Assembly: GCA_020344015.1 (NCBI GenBank)
Contig: CP070812.1
Coordinates: 4,676,978 to 4,740,977, forward strand
Length of the DNA stretch: 64,000 bases
Direction of reading: 5' to 3'
Source of the DNA: Gemmatimonadota bacterium
Lineage (GTDB): Bacteria > Gemmatimonadota > Gemmatimonadetes > Palauibacterales > KS3-K002
The position numbers were made by a program, and so were the translations under genes. The notes under the pieces are model-generated. The model saw only the letters and a program-made list of their open reading frames with translations, made no database searches and was not told the DNA's origin. This document shows, piece by piece, positions 6,751-15,542 of the stretch. Numbering within the stretch: position 1 is the first letter of the stretch; each line of letters begins with the position of its first letter.

Positions 6751-9024
6751 GTGCAGGGGCTAAGCCTCAGAGTACGCGGCATCGTTCAGGGTGTCGGCTT
6801 TCGCCCGTTCGTTTTCCAGCTAGCCGAGCGCCACGGCCTCGCCGGCTGGGTACGTAGCACGAGCAGCCAGGTCGAGATCGAGGTCGAAGGAAGCGGGGAA
6901 GCGCTGGCCGGATTCCTCCGTGACCTGCGCGAGTGTGCGCCGCCTCCGACGCGGATAGACGAGATCGAATCGGAGGATCGCCCGGCCTCGGGCTACGGCT
7001 CGTTCGAGATCGTCGAGGGCCACTTCGACCCGGGCTGGCAGTCGATCCCACCCGACACGGCCACCTGCGATGCCTGCCTGGAGGAGACCCTAGATCCTAG
7101 CGATCGGCGTCACCGGTACCCCTTCACCACCTGCGCGCACTGCGGACCGCGCTTCACGATCGTCCAGGAACTGCCGTGCGATCGCAGCCGCACGACGATG
7201 GCCTGCTTCGAGATGTGCGAAGATTGTCGCTCGGAGTACGAGGACCCGCGCGGCCGTCGCTTCCACGCGCAAGCCATAGCCTGCCCCGCCTGCGGGCCGC
7301 GGGTCTGGTTGCAGTGGCCCAACGGTGAGCCCGTGGAGGGCGATCCCATCGATGCGTGTGCTGCGCTGCTCGCTGGCGGGCGCATCGCCGCCTTGAAAGG
7401 GCTAGGTGGCTTCCAGCTCGCCTGCGACGCCACGGACGCCGAGGCCGTCGAGCGACTGCGCACGGGCAAGCAAGTCTACGGGGAGCCGTTTGCCGTGATG
7501 GTGCCGGATCTGGATTGGGCGCGGCGCTTATGCGAGGTCACGCCGGCCGAGATCGAGGCGCTGAAGAGCCACGAGCGGCCGATTGTCTTGTTGCGGCGCC
7601 GGCCCGGCGGCGGGGTTGCCGAGCAGGTGGCGCCCGGCTCGAACACCTTGGGCCTGATGCTTCCTCAGACGCCGCTCGACCATCTCCTGCTGCGTGGGTT
7701 CGACGGTCCTCTTGTGATGACCGGCGGCAACTTGGGCGAAGCGCCGATCGCGGACGGCAACCGGGAGGCGTCGGAAAGACTGAGCGCGACCGCCGACGTG
7801 TTCCTCTTCCACAATCGCGACATCTACGCGCGCTACGGCGCCTCGGTCGTCCGGGTAATGGGAGATACGGCCGTGCCGATCCGCAAGGCCCGCGGCTGCG
7901 CGCCGACTCCGCTGCAGTTACCGCTCTCTGCTGCGCAGGACATACTCGCCGTCGGCGGCCGGAAGAAGAGCACATTCTGCATGGTGAAGGGATCCCAGGC
8001 TGTTGTAGGCCCGCACATCGGGAACCTGGAGAACCTCGAGACCCTTGAGCAATACGAAGCATCGCTCAAGCTGTTCGCGCGGCTGCTCGAGCTGGAGCCG
8101 GGTATCATCGCCCACGACATGCACCCGGACTACCCGTCCACGCATCTGGCACACGAATACCCGGCGCCGTCGGCGTTGCGGGTGGTCGTACAGCACCATC
8201 ATGCGCACGTGGTGAGCGCGATGGCCGAGCATGGCGTCCGCGACCCCGTCATCGGCGTGGCCTACGACGGCACCGGCTATGGTACCGATGGTGCAATCTG
8301 GGGCGGCGAGATTCTGGTCGCCGACTGGAAGTCGTTCCAGCGCGCGGCCCACCTGCGCTACGCGCCGCTGCTCGGTGGTGAGGCGGCGATCCAGAAGCCC
8401 TACCGGATGGCGACAGGATACATCTGGTCGCTCTGCGCGGCTTGCGAAGTCGATTTCGAGGAGTACCTGGGGAGAATACCGATCGGCGAGCGCATTCTGC
8501 TGCGCCGGCAGTTCGAAACGGAGGTGAATACTCCTCCCACGTCGTCGTGCGGGCGTCTGTTCGACGCCGCAGCCGCACTGCTGGGACTGAGCACGGAGGC
8601 GCTGTACGAGGGTCAGCCGGCTGTGGAGCTCGAGGCCGCGGCCGACCCGGCGGTCGACGTCGTCTATCCTTACGACATACTGCGTGACGGTGAAGGCTGG
8701 ATCATCGATCCCGCGGCGACGCTGCGAGCGCTGTGGTGCGAACTGCGCGCCGGCCGCCCGATTCCCACGATCGCTGCCGCCTTCCACAATACGGTGGCCG
8801 ATTTCACCCGCAACGTCTGTGTGGCGGTCCGCGAGAAGTATGGGCTAAAGAAGGTCGTCCTGAGCGGCGGATGCTTCCAGAACGCTCTGCTTACCCGGCG
8901 AATCCTCGACGGCCTCAGCGATGACGGTTTCGAGGTTCTCACCCACCGCGTGGTGCCGCCCAACGATGGCGGGATCTCGCTGGGGCAGGCAGTAGTGGCC
9001 TATGCCCTGACCGAGGGCATTTGA
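6751..9024 (+). CDS. hypF: HypF carbamoyltransferase
   Basis: The 757-residue protein has the full HypF layout: an N-terminal acylphosphatase domain (GIVQGVGFRPFVF), four Cys pairs forming two zinc fingers (CDAC, CAHC, CEDC, CPAC), a YrdC-like nucleotide domain and a Kae1-like C-terminal domain with HHHAHV. HypF uses carbamoyl phosphate and ATP to carbamoylate the C-terminal Cys of HypE, the first step in making the CN ligands of the NiFe site. HypE, HypC and HypD are not in this window, so the rest of the pathway must lie elsewhere. GTG 6751 is placed directly after the hypB stop. Confidence 0.94.
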   Translation: MQGLSLRVRGIVQGVGFRPFVFQLAERHGLAGWVRSTSSQVEIEVEGSGEALAGFLRDLRECAPPPTRIDEIESEDRPASGYGSFEIVEGHFDPGWQSIPPDTATCDACLEETLDPSDRRHRYPFTTCAHCGPRFTIVQELPCDRSRTTMACFEMCEDCRSEYEDPRGRRFHAQAIACPACGPRVWLQWPNGEPVEGDPIDACAALLAGGRIAALKGLGGFQLACDATDAEAVERLRTGKQVYGEPFAVMVPDLDWARRLCEVTPAEIEALKSHERPIVLLRRRPGGGVAEQVAPGSNTLGLMLPQTPLDHLLLRGFDGPLVMTGGNLGEAPIADGNREASERLSATADVFLFHNRDIYARYGASVVRVMGDTAVPIRKARGCAPTPLQLPLSAAQDILAVGGRKKSTFCMVKGSQAVVGPHIGNLENLETLEQYEASLKLFARLLELEPGIIAHDMHPDYPSTHLAHEYPAPSALRVVVQHHHAHVVSAMAEHGVRDPVIGVAYDGTGYGTDGAIWGGEILVADWKSFQRAAHLRYAPLLGGEAAIQKPYRMATGYIWSLCAACEVDFEEYLGRIPIGERILLRRQFETEVNTPPTSSCGRLFDAAAALLGLSTEALYEGQPAVELEAAADPAVDVVYPYDILRDGEGWIIDPAATLRALWCELRAGRPIPTIAAAFHNTVADFTRNVCVAVREKYGLKKVVLSGGCFQNALLTRRILDGLSDDGFEVLTHRVVPPNDGGISLGQAVVAYALTEGI

Positions 9025-9027
9025 TTA

Positions 9028-9069
9028 TCGATGCTCACTGCATGACTACAAATAGGCAGTGAGCATCGA
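9028..9069. terminator. 14-bp convergent hairpin between hypF and the 19-heme cytochrome
   Basis: TCGATGCTCACTGC (9028-9041) is repeated inverted at 9056-9069 around a 14-base loop. The right arm lies inside the last codons of the converging cytochrome gene, so the other arm duplicates coding sequence. No T-run follows on either side. Its core resembles the hairpin at 15485-15522. Confidence 0.5.
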
Positions 9070-11925
9070 ATAGAGTATCAGGAAGATCAACGCGAGTCCC
9101 ACCGCCAAGGCACTAAACCCAAAAACCTTGAAAACTCGCTGGAGCTTCGCCGGGTACTGGTGAGTCATATACTCCTCGAGTCTGCCCGCCCGCACGAGCT
9201 GCTCGTACTCCCGTGGCTTGTCGTGCTTGAGCTCCTCTACAGTAATGCGGCCGGTGAAGATGACCGGATCGATGGGAAACTTGTCCGGCCGGAAGTGGGT
9301 GTTGAAGAAGTGGACAGTGAAGATGAAGGCGACGGCCAGCAAAGCCTCATCGCTGTGCAGGATGGTCGCCACGTTCACCGTCCAGCCCGGCAGCAGCAGG
9401 GTGAAGAACTCGGGGAACCAGAGCAGTAGTCCGGTCGAGCCGATGATGAACATCCCCCAGAAGACTGCGAAGTAGTCGAATTTCTCCCAGTAGGTGTAGC
9501 GTCCGTAGTAGGGACGCGGCCCCGTGCCCAAGAACCACTTGGCCGACGCGATGAATTCCTTGAGATCCGTTTTGTTGAAGATCAAGGAGCTGTCCGAGAA
9601 GATGAACTCCTTCCAGTTCTTACCCGAGGCCTGCTTACGGCGGTAGACGTCGCCCAAGTGGATCAAGAAGACCGTGATCAGCGCGATCGCCGCCAGCCGG
9701 TGCAACACACCTGTCGTGGCGAAGCCGCCGACGGCGCCGGCCAGGACCTGCGCCCAGACCATGTAAGAGAACTTCAGAGTCATGCCGGTGATTGCCAGGA
9801 CGAAAAAGCTGAGCAGCATCACCAGGTGCAACGAGCGCTCGAATGTGGTGAACCTCCGGTAGAGCCGCTCACCGGGTGCCGGCTCGCGGTGTTTCCTCGC
9901 GAATACCCACTCCTCGGGCGAGCGCCAGAGACGCCAGAGCCAGGCGAGCGTGTGGAACGTCGCGAGAGTCAGCGTCCCGACCAGCAGCGCGGTCATCCCC
10001 CAGAACGTCCAGAACAGGTATGGGTACCTCTCCGGGTCGTGGTGCGTGGCGTGGGTCAGGTAGCCGGTGAAGCGGCGGTTGGCCCCGGGGTGGCAGTCGG
10101 CGCAGGTCTCGACGATGTTGCGGCGACTAAGCGTAGACAGGGCGTCGGTGGTCGGGCGGATGTTGTGGGTGCCGTGGCAGTCGTAGCACTTGGCGGCGGC
10201 GGCATCACCCAGCCTGGAGACCTTGCCGTGGAAAGTGTCGAAGAACGTCTCCGACTCCTCTTCGTGGCAGCGGCCGCATTGGTCCATCATCGTCAGCCGG
10301 AAATCGCCCTGGCCGGTTCGGCTGATGGTGTGCGAGGTATGGCAGTCCTCGCAGTTTGGCAGCTCGCGATCCTCGGGCGCGTCCTCTCGGCCTATCCAGT
10401 GGATGCTGCCGCTGTATTCCTCCTCTATGCCGTGATGGCACGTGCCACAGGTCTCCGAGATGTTGTCGCGATGGACCGAGGACTCCGGGTCCTTAGGCGG
10501 GAGTTCCTTGTGCGCCGTGTGACAGCTCGGGCAAGTGGCTGTCACGACGAGGCCGCTCTCCAAGAGCCCTTTGCCGTGGATGCTCATCACGTAGCTGTTG
10601 ACGATGTCCGGGCCGACATAGCCGGCCTCCTCGATGCGGCGGGCTGCAGGCTCACCCTCGCGGTGGCAGCGTGCGCAGAGCTCCGGGACGTTGCTGGCGA
10701 AGGTCGGTGAGGTCGGCCAGATGTTGTCCTGCGTCGCGTGGTGGTCGTGACAATCGAGACAGGTCGGTGCCTCGGGCACTCCTTCCGCAGCCATAAAGCC
10801 GTGCATGCCCGAGGTGTAGTCGTCCACCGGACCTGCATGACAGATGGCGCAGTCGACATTGGCCGCCACCGATGTGGTGCAGGCGCGGACAATCAGCGAC
10901 GGCGTGACGTCAGCATGGCACTGAGCGCATCCCGTTCCGCCGTGTTTGGAAGCGTTGTAGGCGAGCTCATCGACGTAGAGTGAGACCGTCTCACCGTCCC
11001 GCTCCATCGTCAGCTGCGGATCGGAGTGGCAACGCATGCAGTCTGCGTTGGCCGCGCCCGCGTCGTAGAAGACCCTGCGCACTTTGTGCGGCTCGTGGCA
11101 GTCGACGCAGACGGGGATCACGTGCGGCTCCTCTTCCCACAGCCTTCCCTCGATCACCTGCTGGTGCACTTCCTCGATCAGCGCGTGGCACTGCGTGCAG
11201 GTGCCCGACACGTTCGATTCGTGGATGGTCGAGCGAACGTCGGTGTGCGGCAGGATGAAATGTGAGGTGTGGCAAGACGTGCAGACCGCGGTCACGGCCA
11301 GACCCTGTCGAAACAGACCCGCCCCGTGAATCGACATCGAGTAGTTCTGAAGAATCTGGTCCTGCGGTATGTCTCGCGTTCTCGATACCTCCGTACCCTC
11401 CTGATGGCAGCGCCCGCACAGCTGCGGGATGCGGAACACGTAGGTCATCGCCCTGGGGTCGCTGTTCGCCCGGATGTCGTGGGTGCCGTGACAATCCGAG
11501 CAGCTCGGAGCCAGAGGGTCGCCGCGCGCTGCCGCCTGTCCGTGCAGCGAAATGGCGTGTCGAGTGGCCTGATCGTTGTGACAGACGGAGCAATCCGCCG
11601 GCTGTGGCGTCTCCGGATGCGGGAAGGCCAAGCCGCGGTGGCAGTCGGTGCAGAGCACTCCTCGGGCTCCATGCAGCGAGCCCTCGTGGGCCTCCCGTGT
11701 GACTACATAGCGGGACGGGTCCTCCTTGCCGGCAAAGAAGGCCTCGTTCTCATGGCACATCAGGCACACGTCATTGTCCTGCCCTGCGGCCGAGCCGGCC
11801 GTGGCCAGGATCAACGCCGCCAGCGCGGCTGTCGTCTGCGGCCAGCAGCACCAACTCAGCGCCTTCCCTGCCAGGCTCAGGTTCCGTGTCCCTGTTCGCC
11901 GAATGTCGAGGTTTTGCCGCCCCAA
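9046..11925 (-). CDS. Giant cytochrome: 19 heme c sites fused to a membrane cytochrome b domain
   Basis: The protein has a signal segment ending in SAAGQ, then 19 CxxCH sites across roughly 590 residues, then about 300 residues of membrane helices. The membrane part has His pairs (HRLAAIALITVFLIH; HSDEALL with later His) and a cytosolic loop resembling the cytochrome b subunit of formate dehydrogenases and hydrogenases. The heme part is modular: a unit with S-x-HG, CxDCHxxH and CxRCH recurs, and a unit around SIHGKGL occurs twice. It probably moves electrons between the quinone pool and periplasmic or outer-membrane acceptors. I chose TTG 11925 because GAGGA lies 7 bases upstream and it leaves a normal signal peptide; the frame runs on to a GTG at 12069 without a good ribosome site. 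Confidence 0.85.
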   Translation of the reverse strand: MGRQNLDIRRTGTRNLSLAGKALSWCCWPQTTAALAALILATAGSAAGQDNDVCLMCHENEAFFAGKEDPSRYVVTREAHEGSLHGARGVLCTDCHRGLAFPHPETPQPADCSVCHNDQATRHAISLHGQAAARGDPLAPSCSDCHGTHDIRANSDPRAMTYVFRIPQLCGRCHQEGTEVSRTRDIPQDQILQNYSMSIHGAGLFRQGLAVTAVCTSCHTSHFILPHTDVRSTIHESNVSGTCTQCHALIEEVHQQVIEGRLWEEEPHVIPVCVDCHEPHKVRRVFYDAGAANADCMRCHSDPQLTMERDGETVSLYVDELAYNASKHGGTGCAQCHADVTPSLIVRACTTSVAANVDCAICHAGPVDDYTSGMHGFMAAEGVPEAPTCLDCHDHHATQDNIWPTSPTFASNVPELCARCHREGEPAARRIEEAGYVGPDIVNSYVMSIHGKGLLESGLVVTATCPSCHTAHKELPPKDPESSVHRDNISETCGTCHHGIEEEYSGSIHWIGREDAPEDRELPNCEDCHTSHTISRTGQGDFRLTMMDQCGRCHEEESETFFDTFHGKVSRLGDAAAAKCYDCHGTHNIRPTTDALSTLSRRNIVETCADCHPGANRRFTGYLTHATHHDPERYPYLFWTFWGMTALLVGTLTLATFHTLAWLWRLWRSPEEWVFARKHREPAPGERLYRRFTTFERSLHLVMLLSFFVLAITGMTLKFSYMVWAQVLAGAVGGFATTGVLHRLAAIALITVFLIHLGDVYRRKQASGKNWKEFIFSDSSLIFNKTDLKEFIASAKWFLGTGPRPYYGRYTYWEKFDYFAVFWGMFIIGSTGLLLWFPEFFTLLLPGWTVNVATILHSDEALLAVAFIFTVHFFNTHFRPDKFPIDPVIFTGRITVEELKHDKPREYEQLVRAGRLEEYMTHQYPAKLQRVFKVFGFSALAVGLALIFLILYSMLTAYL

Positions 11926-12089
11926 GCCAGTATCCTCACAGTCGTTACGCGCTCCGTTGTAATCCTCAGGGAGCAAATCGTGTGCCCTCAGCGGGGGCCC
12001 CAGACCCCGCTTGAGCTGGCTGGGTACGGCGTGTTGGGCCAGGGGCCGTGGGACATATTGTCCCCACACCGTTCGACGGCCGGCCTCGC

Positions 12090-14273
12090 CTAGTCGGATC
12101 GCTTGAGACGGGCCAGCCGCAACGCGTTGCCGGTGACGGCGAGCGAAGCCCCCATGTCGCCGACGAGGACGGCTGTGATCAAGGTGACCCAGCCGGGCAG
12201 GGTGCCGGCGGCGAGGGAGAACTTGATGGCGATCGAAGCTGCTATGTTCTCTCTGATTACAGCGCCGCTGCGGCGCGAGAGGCGGAAGAGATAAGGGAGG
12301 CAGCGGAGGTCGTCGGCCATGAGGGCGACGTCGGCGGTCTCGAGTGCGACGTCGCTGCCGGCCGCGCCCATGGCGATTCCGACGCTGGCAGTGGCCAGCG
12401 CCGGCGCGTCGTTCACGCCGTCGCCGACCATGGCCACGGCTCCGAGTTCGGCCTCCATCTCGCGAACTGCGGTTACTTTTTCTTCGGGCAACAGCCCCGC
12501 GTGGTACTCATCGACGCCGAGGCGCTGCGCCACGGTGCGCGCCGTGGCCTCGTGATCGCCGGTCAGCATGACGATTCGCCTGATCCCCAACCGGTGGAGT
12601 GCGGCGACTGTTTCCTTCGCTCCGTCGCGTTCGCGATCGGCGACGGCGAGGAGGCCGAGCACGCTCGCATCGGTTCCTACGCAGATCGGGGTGTGCCCAG
12701 CGGCGGCGAGGCGGTCGAGCTCGGCGGCCCAAGGGGCGACGGCGTCTCCAAAGAGCTCCGGTCTTCCGATCTTGTACGGCACTCCGTCGAGCCGTGCCAC
12801 AGCGCCGAGGCCGGGCAGTGCTTCGAAGTCGGATATCTTGTGATCGTTCCCTACGTCCGCTTCCGCAGCGGCCTTGCGGATTGCCTCAGCGATGGGATGC
12901 TCCGAGCGTACCTCGAGAGAGGCCGCGATGCCGAGAAGCTCCCTTTCGGAAGAGCTGGATCCTTCGACGGTACAGACTTCGACGACCGCCAGCTCGCCGC
13001 TGGTCAGCGTGCCGGTCTTGTCGAACGCCACGGCGCGGATCCGCGCCAGCGCCTCGAGATGGACGCCGCCCTTGATCAACACGCCGTTGCGCGCGGCGCT
13101 CGTAATTCCGCTCACCACGGCCACCGGGGTGGAGATGACCAGGGCACAGGGGCAGGAGATCACGAGCAACGTGAGACCGCGAACGAACCAGGTGGTGAAC
13201 GGTGCGGCCAGGACCAGCGGTGGGATCGTCATAACGGCTAGGGCCAGCAGCGTGACCGCCGGAGTGTAGTAGCGTGCAAACTTCTCTACGTAGCGTTCGC
13301 TAGGCGAGCGTGCGGCTTCGGCCTCCTCCACCAGGTGAATGATGTGGGCGAGTGTCGTGTCGCCGGCGCGTTTGGCAGCCTCGACCTCTAGATAGCCCTC
13401 GCAGTTCATTGTGCCTGCGTAGACGTAGGCAGACGGTTCCACGACCACCGGCATCGACTCACCGGTGATCGGGCTCTGGTCGACGGTCGAACTGCCTTCC
13501 CGCACCCAGCCGTCGATCGGCACCTTTTCGCCGGGCATCACCTGAACCCTGTCGCCCGGCTCGATCTCCTCTACGGCGACCGTTACGAACTCGCCGTCGC
13601 GGCGAACCCGCGCTTCCGCAGGTGCCAGGTCGAGCAGCATCTCGATGGAGCGGCGCGCCCGTTCCACGGAGTAACGTTCCAATAATTCGGCGATTCCGAA
13701 CAGAGAGGCGATGCTCGCTGCCTCTACATATTCGCCGATCGCCAGCGCCCCGAAGATGGCGATCGTCATAAGGAAGTTCATGTCGAGCCGGACTATCCTC
13801 GCAGCGCGCAAGCCCTTCGGGAAGAAGTTCAGACCGCCGACTATGGCGGCGACAATAAACAGCACGGCCGCGAGATCGATCGTCCAGGTGAGTCCGCTCC
13901 AGAGGGTCGGGCTCAGGCCCAGCAGGCGAAGCGCCAGCCCGACTGCGATACCGAGCCCCGAGAGATATGTGCGCAGCGCAGCGCGGCCACGCCAAACGCT
14001 CGGCTCTGCCAGCCTCCCTACGCTGCCGAGATCTGTGCCGTCGCTCTCCACCGTGTAACCGAGCGCGCGAACCGCATCCGCGATCGCCCCTTCCTCCAGC
14101 AACGACGGGTCGAAGCGAACCCGCAGGTCCTTCGTGACCACGCGCGTGTCGACATGCTCGATGCCGCTCATCCGCTCGAGCCGGCCGGAGATGCGCAACG
14201 CACAACTGGCGCAGTCCATGTCCGGCACACCTAAGATCAGCTCGCGGGAGGCCCGCTCGCTGTCCCCGCTCAC
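12090..14273 (-). CDS. Heavy-metal P1B-type ATPase (Zn/Cd/Pb/Co exporter)
   Basis: The 727-residue pump has an N-terminal HMA domain with a metal-binding CASC, eight membrane segments with a CPC metal site (SCPCALVISTP), the phosphorylation motif DKTGT, an SEHP motif and the hinge GDGVNDAPAL. It uses ATP to expel soft divalent metals from the cytoplasm and resembles ZntA/CadA. The CPC site alone does not separate Cu from Zn/Cd exporters, but the coupled repressor has an alpha-5 Zn/Co-type site. Its GTG start overlaps the stop of the arsR-type gene (GTGA), so pump and repressor are co-translated. Confidence 0.9.
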   Translation of the reverse strand: MSGDSERASRELILGVPDMDCASCALRISGRLERMSGIEHVDTRVVTKDLRVRFDPSLLEEGAIADAVRALGYTVESDGTDLGSVGRLAEPSVWRGRAALRTYLSGLGIAVGLALRLLGLSPTLWSGLTWTIDLAAVLFIVAAIVGGLNFFPKGLRAARIVRLDMNFLMTIAIFGALAIGEYVEAASIASLFGIAELLERYSVERARRSIEMLLDLAPAEARVRRDGEFVTVAVEEIEPGDRVQVMPGEKVPIDGWVREGSSTVDQSPITGESMPVVVEPSAYVYAGTMNCEGYLEVEAAKRAGDTTLAHIIHLVEEAEAARSPSERYVEKFARYYTPAVTLLALAVMTIPPLVLAAPFTTWFVRGLTLLVISCPCALVISTPVAVVSGITSAARNGVLIKGGVHLEALARIRAVAFDKTGTLTSGELAVVEVCTVEGSSSSERELLGIAASLEVRSEHPIAEAIRKAAAEADVGNDHKISDFEALPGLGAVARLDGVPYKIGRPELFGDAVAPWAAELDRLAAAGHTPICVGTDASVLGLLAVADRERDGAKETVAALHRLGIRRIVMLTGDHEATARTVAQRLGVDEYHAGLLPEEKVTAVREMEAELGAVAMVGDGVNDAPALATASVGIAMGAAGSDVALETADVALMADDLRCLPYLFRLSRRSGAVIRENIAASIAIKFSLAAGTLPGWVTLITAVLVGDMGASLAVTGNALRLARLKRSD

Positions 14274-14662
14274 TCGAGCTCCTCCCGAACGTGCTCCAGC
14301 CCCAGGTCGAACAGCTGGGCCACGTGCTCATCGTCCAGCGCGTAGTAGGTCAGCTTCCCGTCGCGCCGGTGACGTACCAACCGCATTTGGCGCAGCTGGC
14401 GAAGGTGATGCGAGACGGCGGAATGACTCGCGCCTACGGCTGCGGCCAGGTCGCCCACGCAGAGCTCGCGCCCGGCCAAAGCCCTGACGATCTGCAGGCG
14501 CGTCGGGTTGGCGAGGATCTGGAAAGTGTCGGCGATCAAGGTGAGCTCCTGCTCGCTACAGAGGGCGGCGAGAGCGGCGTCGACGGCCTTGGGGTCCACC
14601 AGGTGGAGGTTGTGTGGAGCGCCTGGAAGGGCGGTTTTCGGTACGCGTGAAGAGTTTTTCAT
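14270..14662 (-). CDS. ArsR/SmtB-family metal-sensing repressor
   Basis: The roughly 130-residue winged-helix protein has a helix-turn-helix with SHSAVSHHLRQL. An ELCVGDL segment matches the alpha-3 site position of CadC/SmtB. The C-terminal helix carries DDEHV and LEHVREE, the Asp-His/His-Glu spacing of the alpha-5 zinc/cobalt site of SmtB, CzrA and NmtR. Metal binding should release it from DNA and induce the exporter encoded immediately downstream. I prefer ATG 14662: a -10-like TTATAT ends exactly 6 bases before it. The longer TTG start at 14677 would lie inside that promoter. Confidence 0.88.
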   Translation of the reverse strand: MKNSSRVPKTALPGAPHNLHLVDPKAVDAALAALCSEQELTLIADTFQILANPTRLQIVRALAGRELCVGDLAAAVGASHSAVSHHLRQLRQMRLVRHRRDGKLTYYALDDEHVAQLFDLGLEHVREELE

Positions 14663-14668
14663 ACGTTC

Positions 14669-14697
14669 ATATAACAACGCCGCCGGGCTCAGGGCAA
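14669..14697 (-). promoter_or_regulatory. Promoter of the arsR-type/P-type ATPase operon, leaderless type
   Basis: Read on the minus strand: TTGCCC, a 17-base spacer, TTATAT, then 6 bases to the ATG. No Shine-Dalgarno lies between, so the mRNA probably starts at the ATG. The ATATGAACGTATG segment here is the likely operator region, but I see no clean palindrome. Confidence 0.5.
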
Positions 14698-14712
14698 GGC
14701 CCGACTCGTGCT

Positions 14713-14741
14713 TTGACTCCGGGGCCGCTGCCCCCTAGTTT
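14713..14741 (+). promoter_or_regulatory. Promoter of the coiled-coil gene, leaderless type
   Basis: TTGACT (14713-14718), a 17-base spacer and TAGTTT (14736-14741) lie 7 bases before ATG 14749, with no Shine-Dalgarno between. It is back to back with the arsR promoter, so the two could influence each other. Confidence 0.5.
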
Positions 14742-14748
14742 CGCTCTC

Positions 14749-15438
14749 ATGTTCAAGCGATTTCGCGAGAAGATCGAGCGCGCTCTCGAGCGGCGCGAAG
14801 CGGAGCGCCCGCTGAGCCGGGATGAGGTCGACCGCCTGCTACATGGCATGCGGGAGGAGTTGATCGAGATGAAGGCCCGCATCCCACGGCTGGAGCGCCA
14901 GGCGATGGACCTGGATAAGCGTGCCGCTCACCAGGTGCAGCGTGCCGAGTTGGCATACAACAAGGCGCGTGAAGCGCAGGGGTCGGGCGATATGGACGAG
15001 GCGCAGATGGCGTCGGAAGCGGCGCGGGATGCGCTGAGTCACGCCGAGGATCTGCGCCGGCAGGCCGACGAGTCACGTGGCGAGGCGGAGCGACTGAAGG
15101 GCGAGTACGTCGCGAAGATGGACCAGCTGAAGGAGGCGGAGCGGAACCGCGACGTCTTGATCGCCCGCTCACGCCGCGCCACTACGGCGCGCAAGTTGGA
15201 TGACATGCTGCGGGGCCCGGACAGCGGCCTGGGTCGGTTCGAACGGGCCGAGGATGATATCGAGGCGGCTGAGGATCTAGCGGCTGCCGAGCGCGAGGTG
15301 AGTGAGGCCTTGGGCGAACGTCCGCCTGCGAAGCAGATCGAGACCGATTACGAGCTGCGGCAGCTGGAGGCGGCGAAGGAAGCGGACGAGATCGAGGAGC
15401 GGCTGAAAGAGCTCAAGCGTCAGATGGAGGAAGAGTAG
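14749..15438 (+). CDS. Coiled-coil protein, possibly PspA/IM30-like
   Basis: The 229-residue product is almost entirely charged alpha helix (Glu, Arg, Ala-rich heptads) without signal peptide or membrane segment. Its order of helices (a short basic amphipathic start, a long hairpin-like coiled coil with an AELAYNKAREA segment, then a C-terminal helix) recalls PspA/IM30 membrane-stress proteins, but I see no diagnostic motif. It stands alone, divergent from the metal-resistance operon and closed by a strong terminator. ATG 14749 is the only sensible start; the upstream extension of the frame would overlap the arsR gene. Confidence 0.65.
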   Translation: MFKRFREKIERALERREAERPLSRDEVDRLLHGMREELIEMKARIPRLERQAMDLDKRAAHQVQRAELAYNKAREAQGSGDMDEAQMASEAARDALSHAEDLRRQADESRGEAERLKGEYVAKMDQLKEAERNRDVLIARSRRATTARKLDDMLRGPDSGLGRFERAEDDIEAAEDLAAAEREVSEALGERPPAKQIETDYELRQLEAAKEADEIEERLKELKRQMEEE

Positions 15439-15477
15439 GGGATTCGGGGATTCTGGGATTCGGGGAGTTAGGGAAGA
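15438..15477 (+). repeat. Degenerate 8-bp tandem repeats
   Basis: Five successive octamers: GGGGATTC, GGGGATTC, TGGGATTC, GGGGAGTT, AGGGAAGA. They begin on the last base of the coiled-coil gene's stop codon and run up to the terminator. Confidence 0.75.
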
Positions 15478-15484
15478 ATATTAG

Positions 15485-15526
15485 ACGGTGAACATCGAAG
15501 TATGAGGTTCGATGTTCACCGTTTTT
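15485..15526 (+). terminator. Strong Rho-independent terminator
   Basis: ACGGTGAACATCGAA (15485-15499) pairs perfectly with TTCGATGTTCACCGT (15508-15522) over 15 bp with an 8-base loop, followed by TTTTT. It ends the coiled-coil gene; the converging symporter gene ends 17 bases further on. Confidence 0.85.
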
Positions 15527-15542
15527 CTGTGCGCCTGGGTCT

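Noticed and set aside
9658-10710. 350-codon open frame opposite the giant cytochrome
   Set aside because: Antisense to a gene with 19 in-frame heme sites; high GC content makes such open frames common.
12048-13241. 397-codon open frame on the plus strand
   Set aside because: Antisense to the P-type ATPase, whose motifs are complete on the minus strand.
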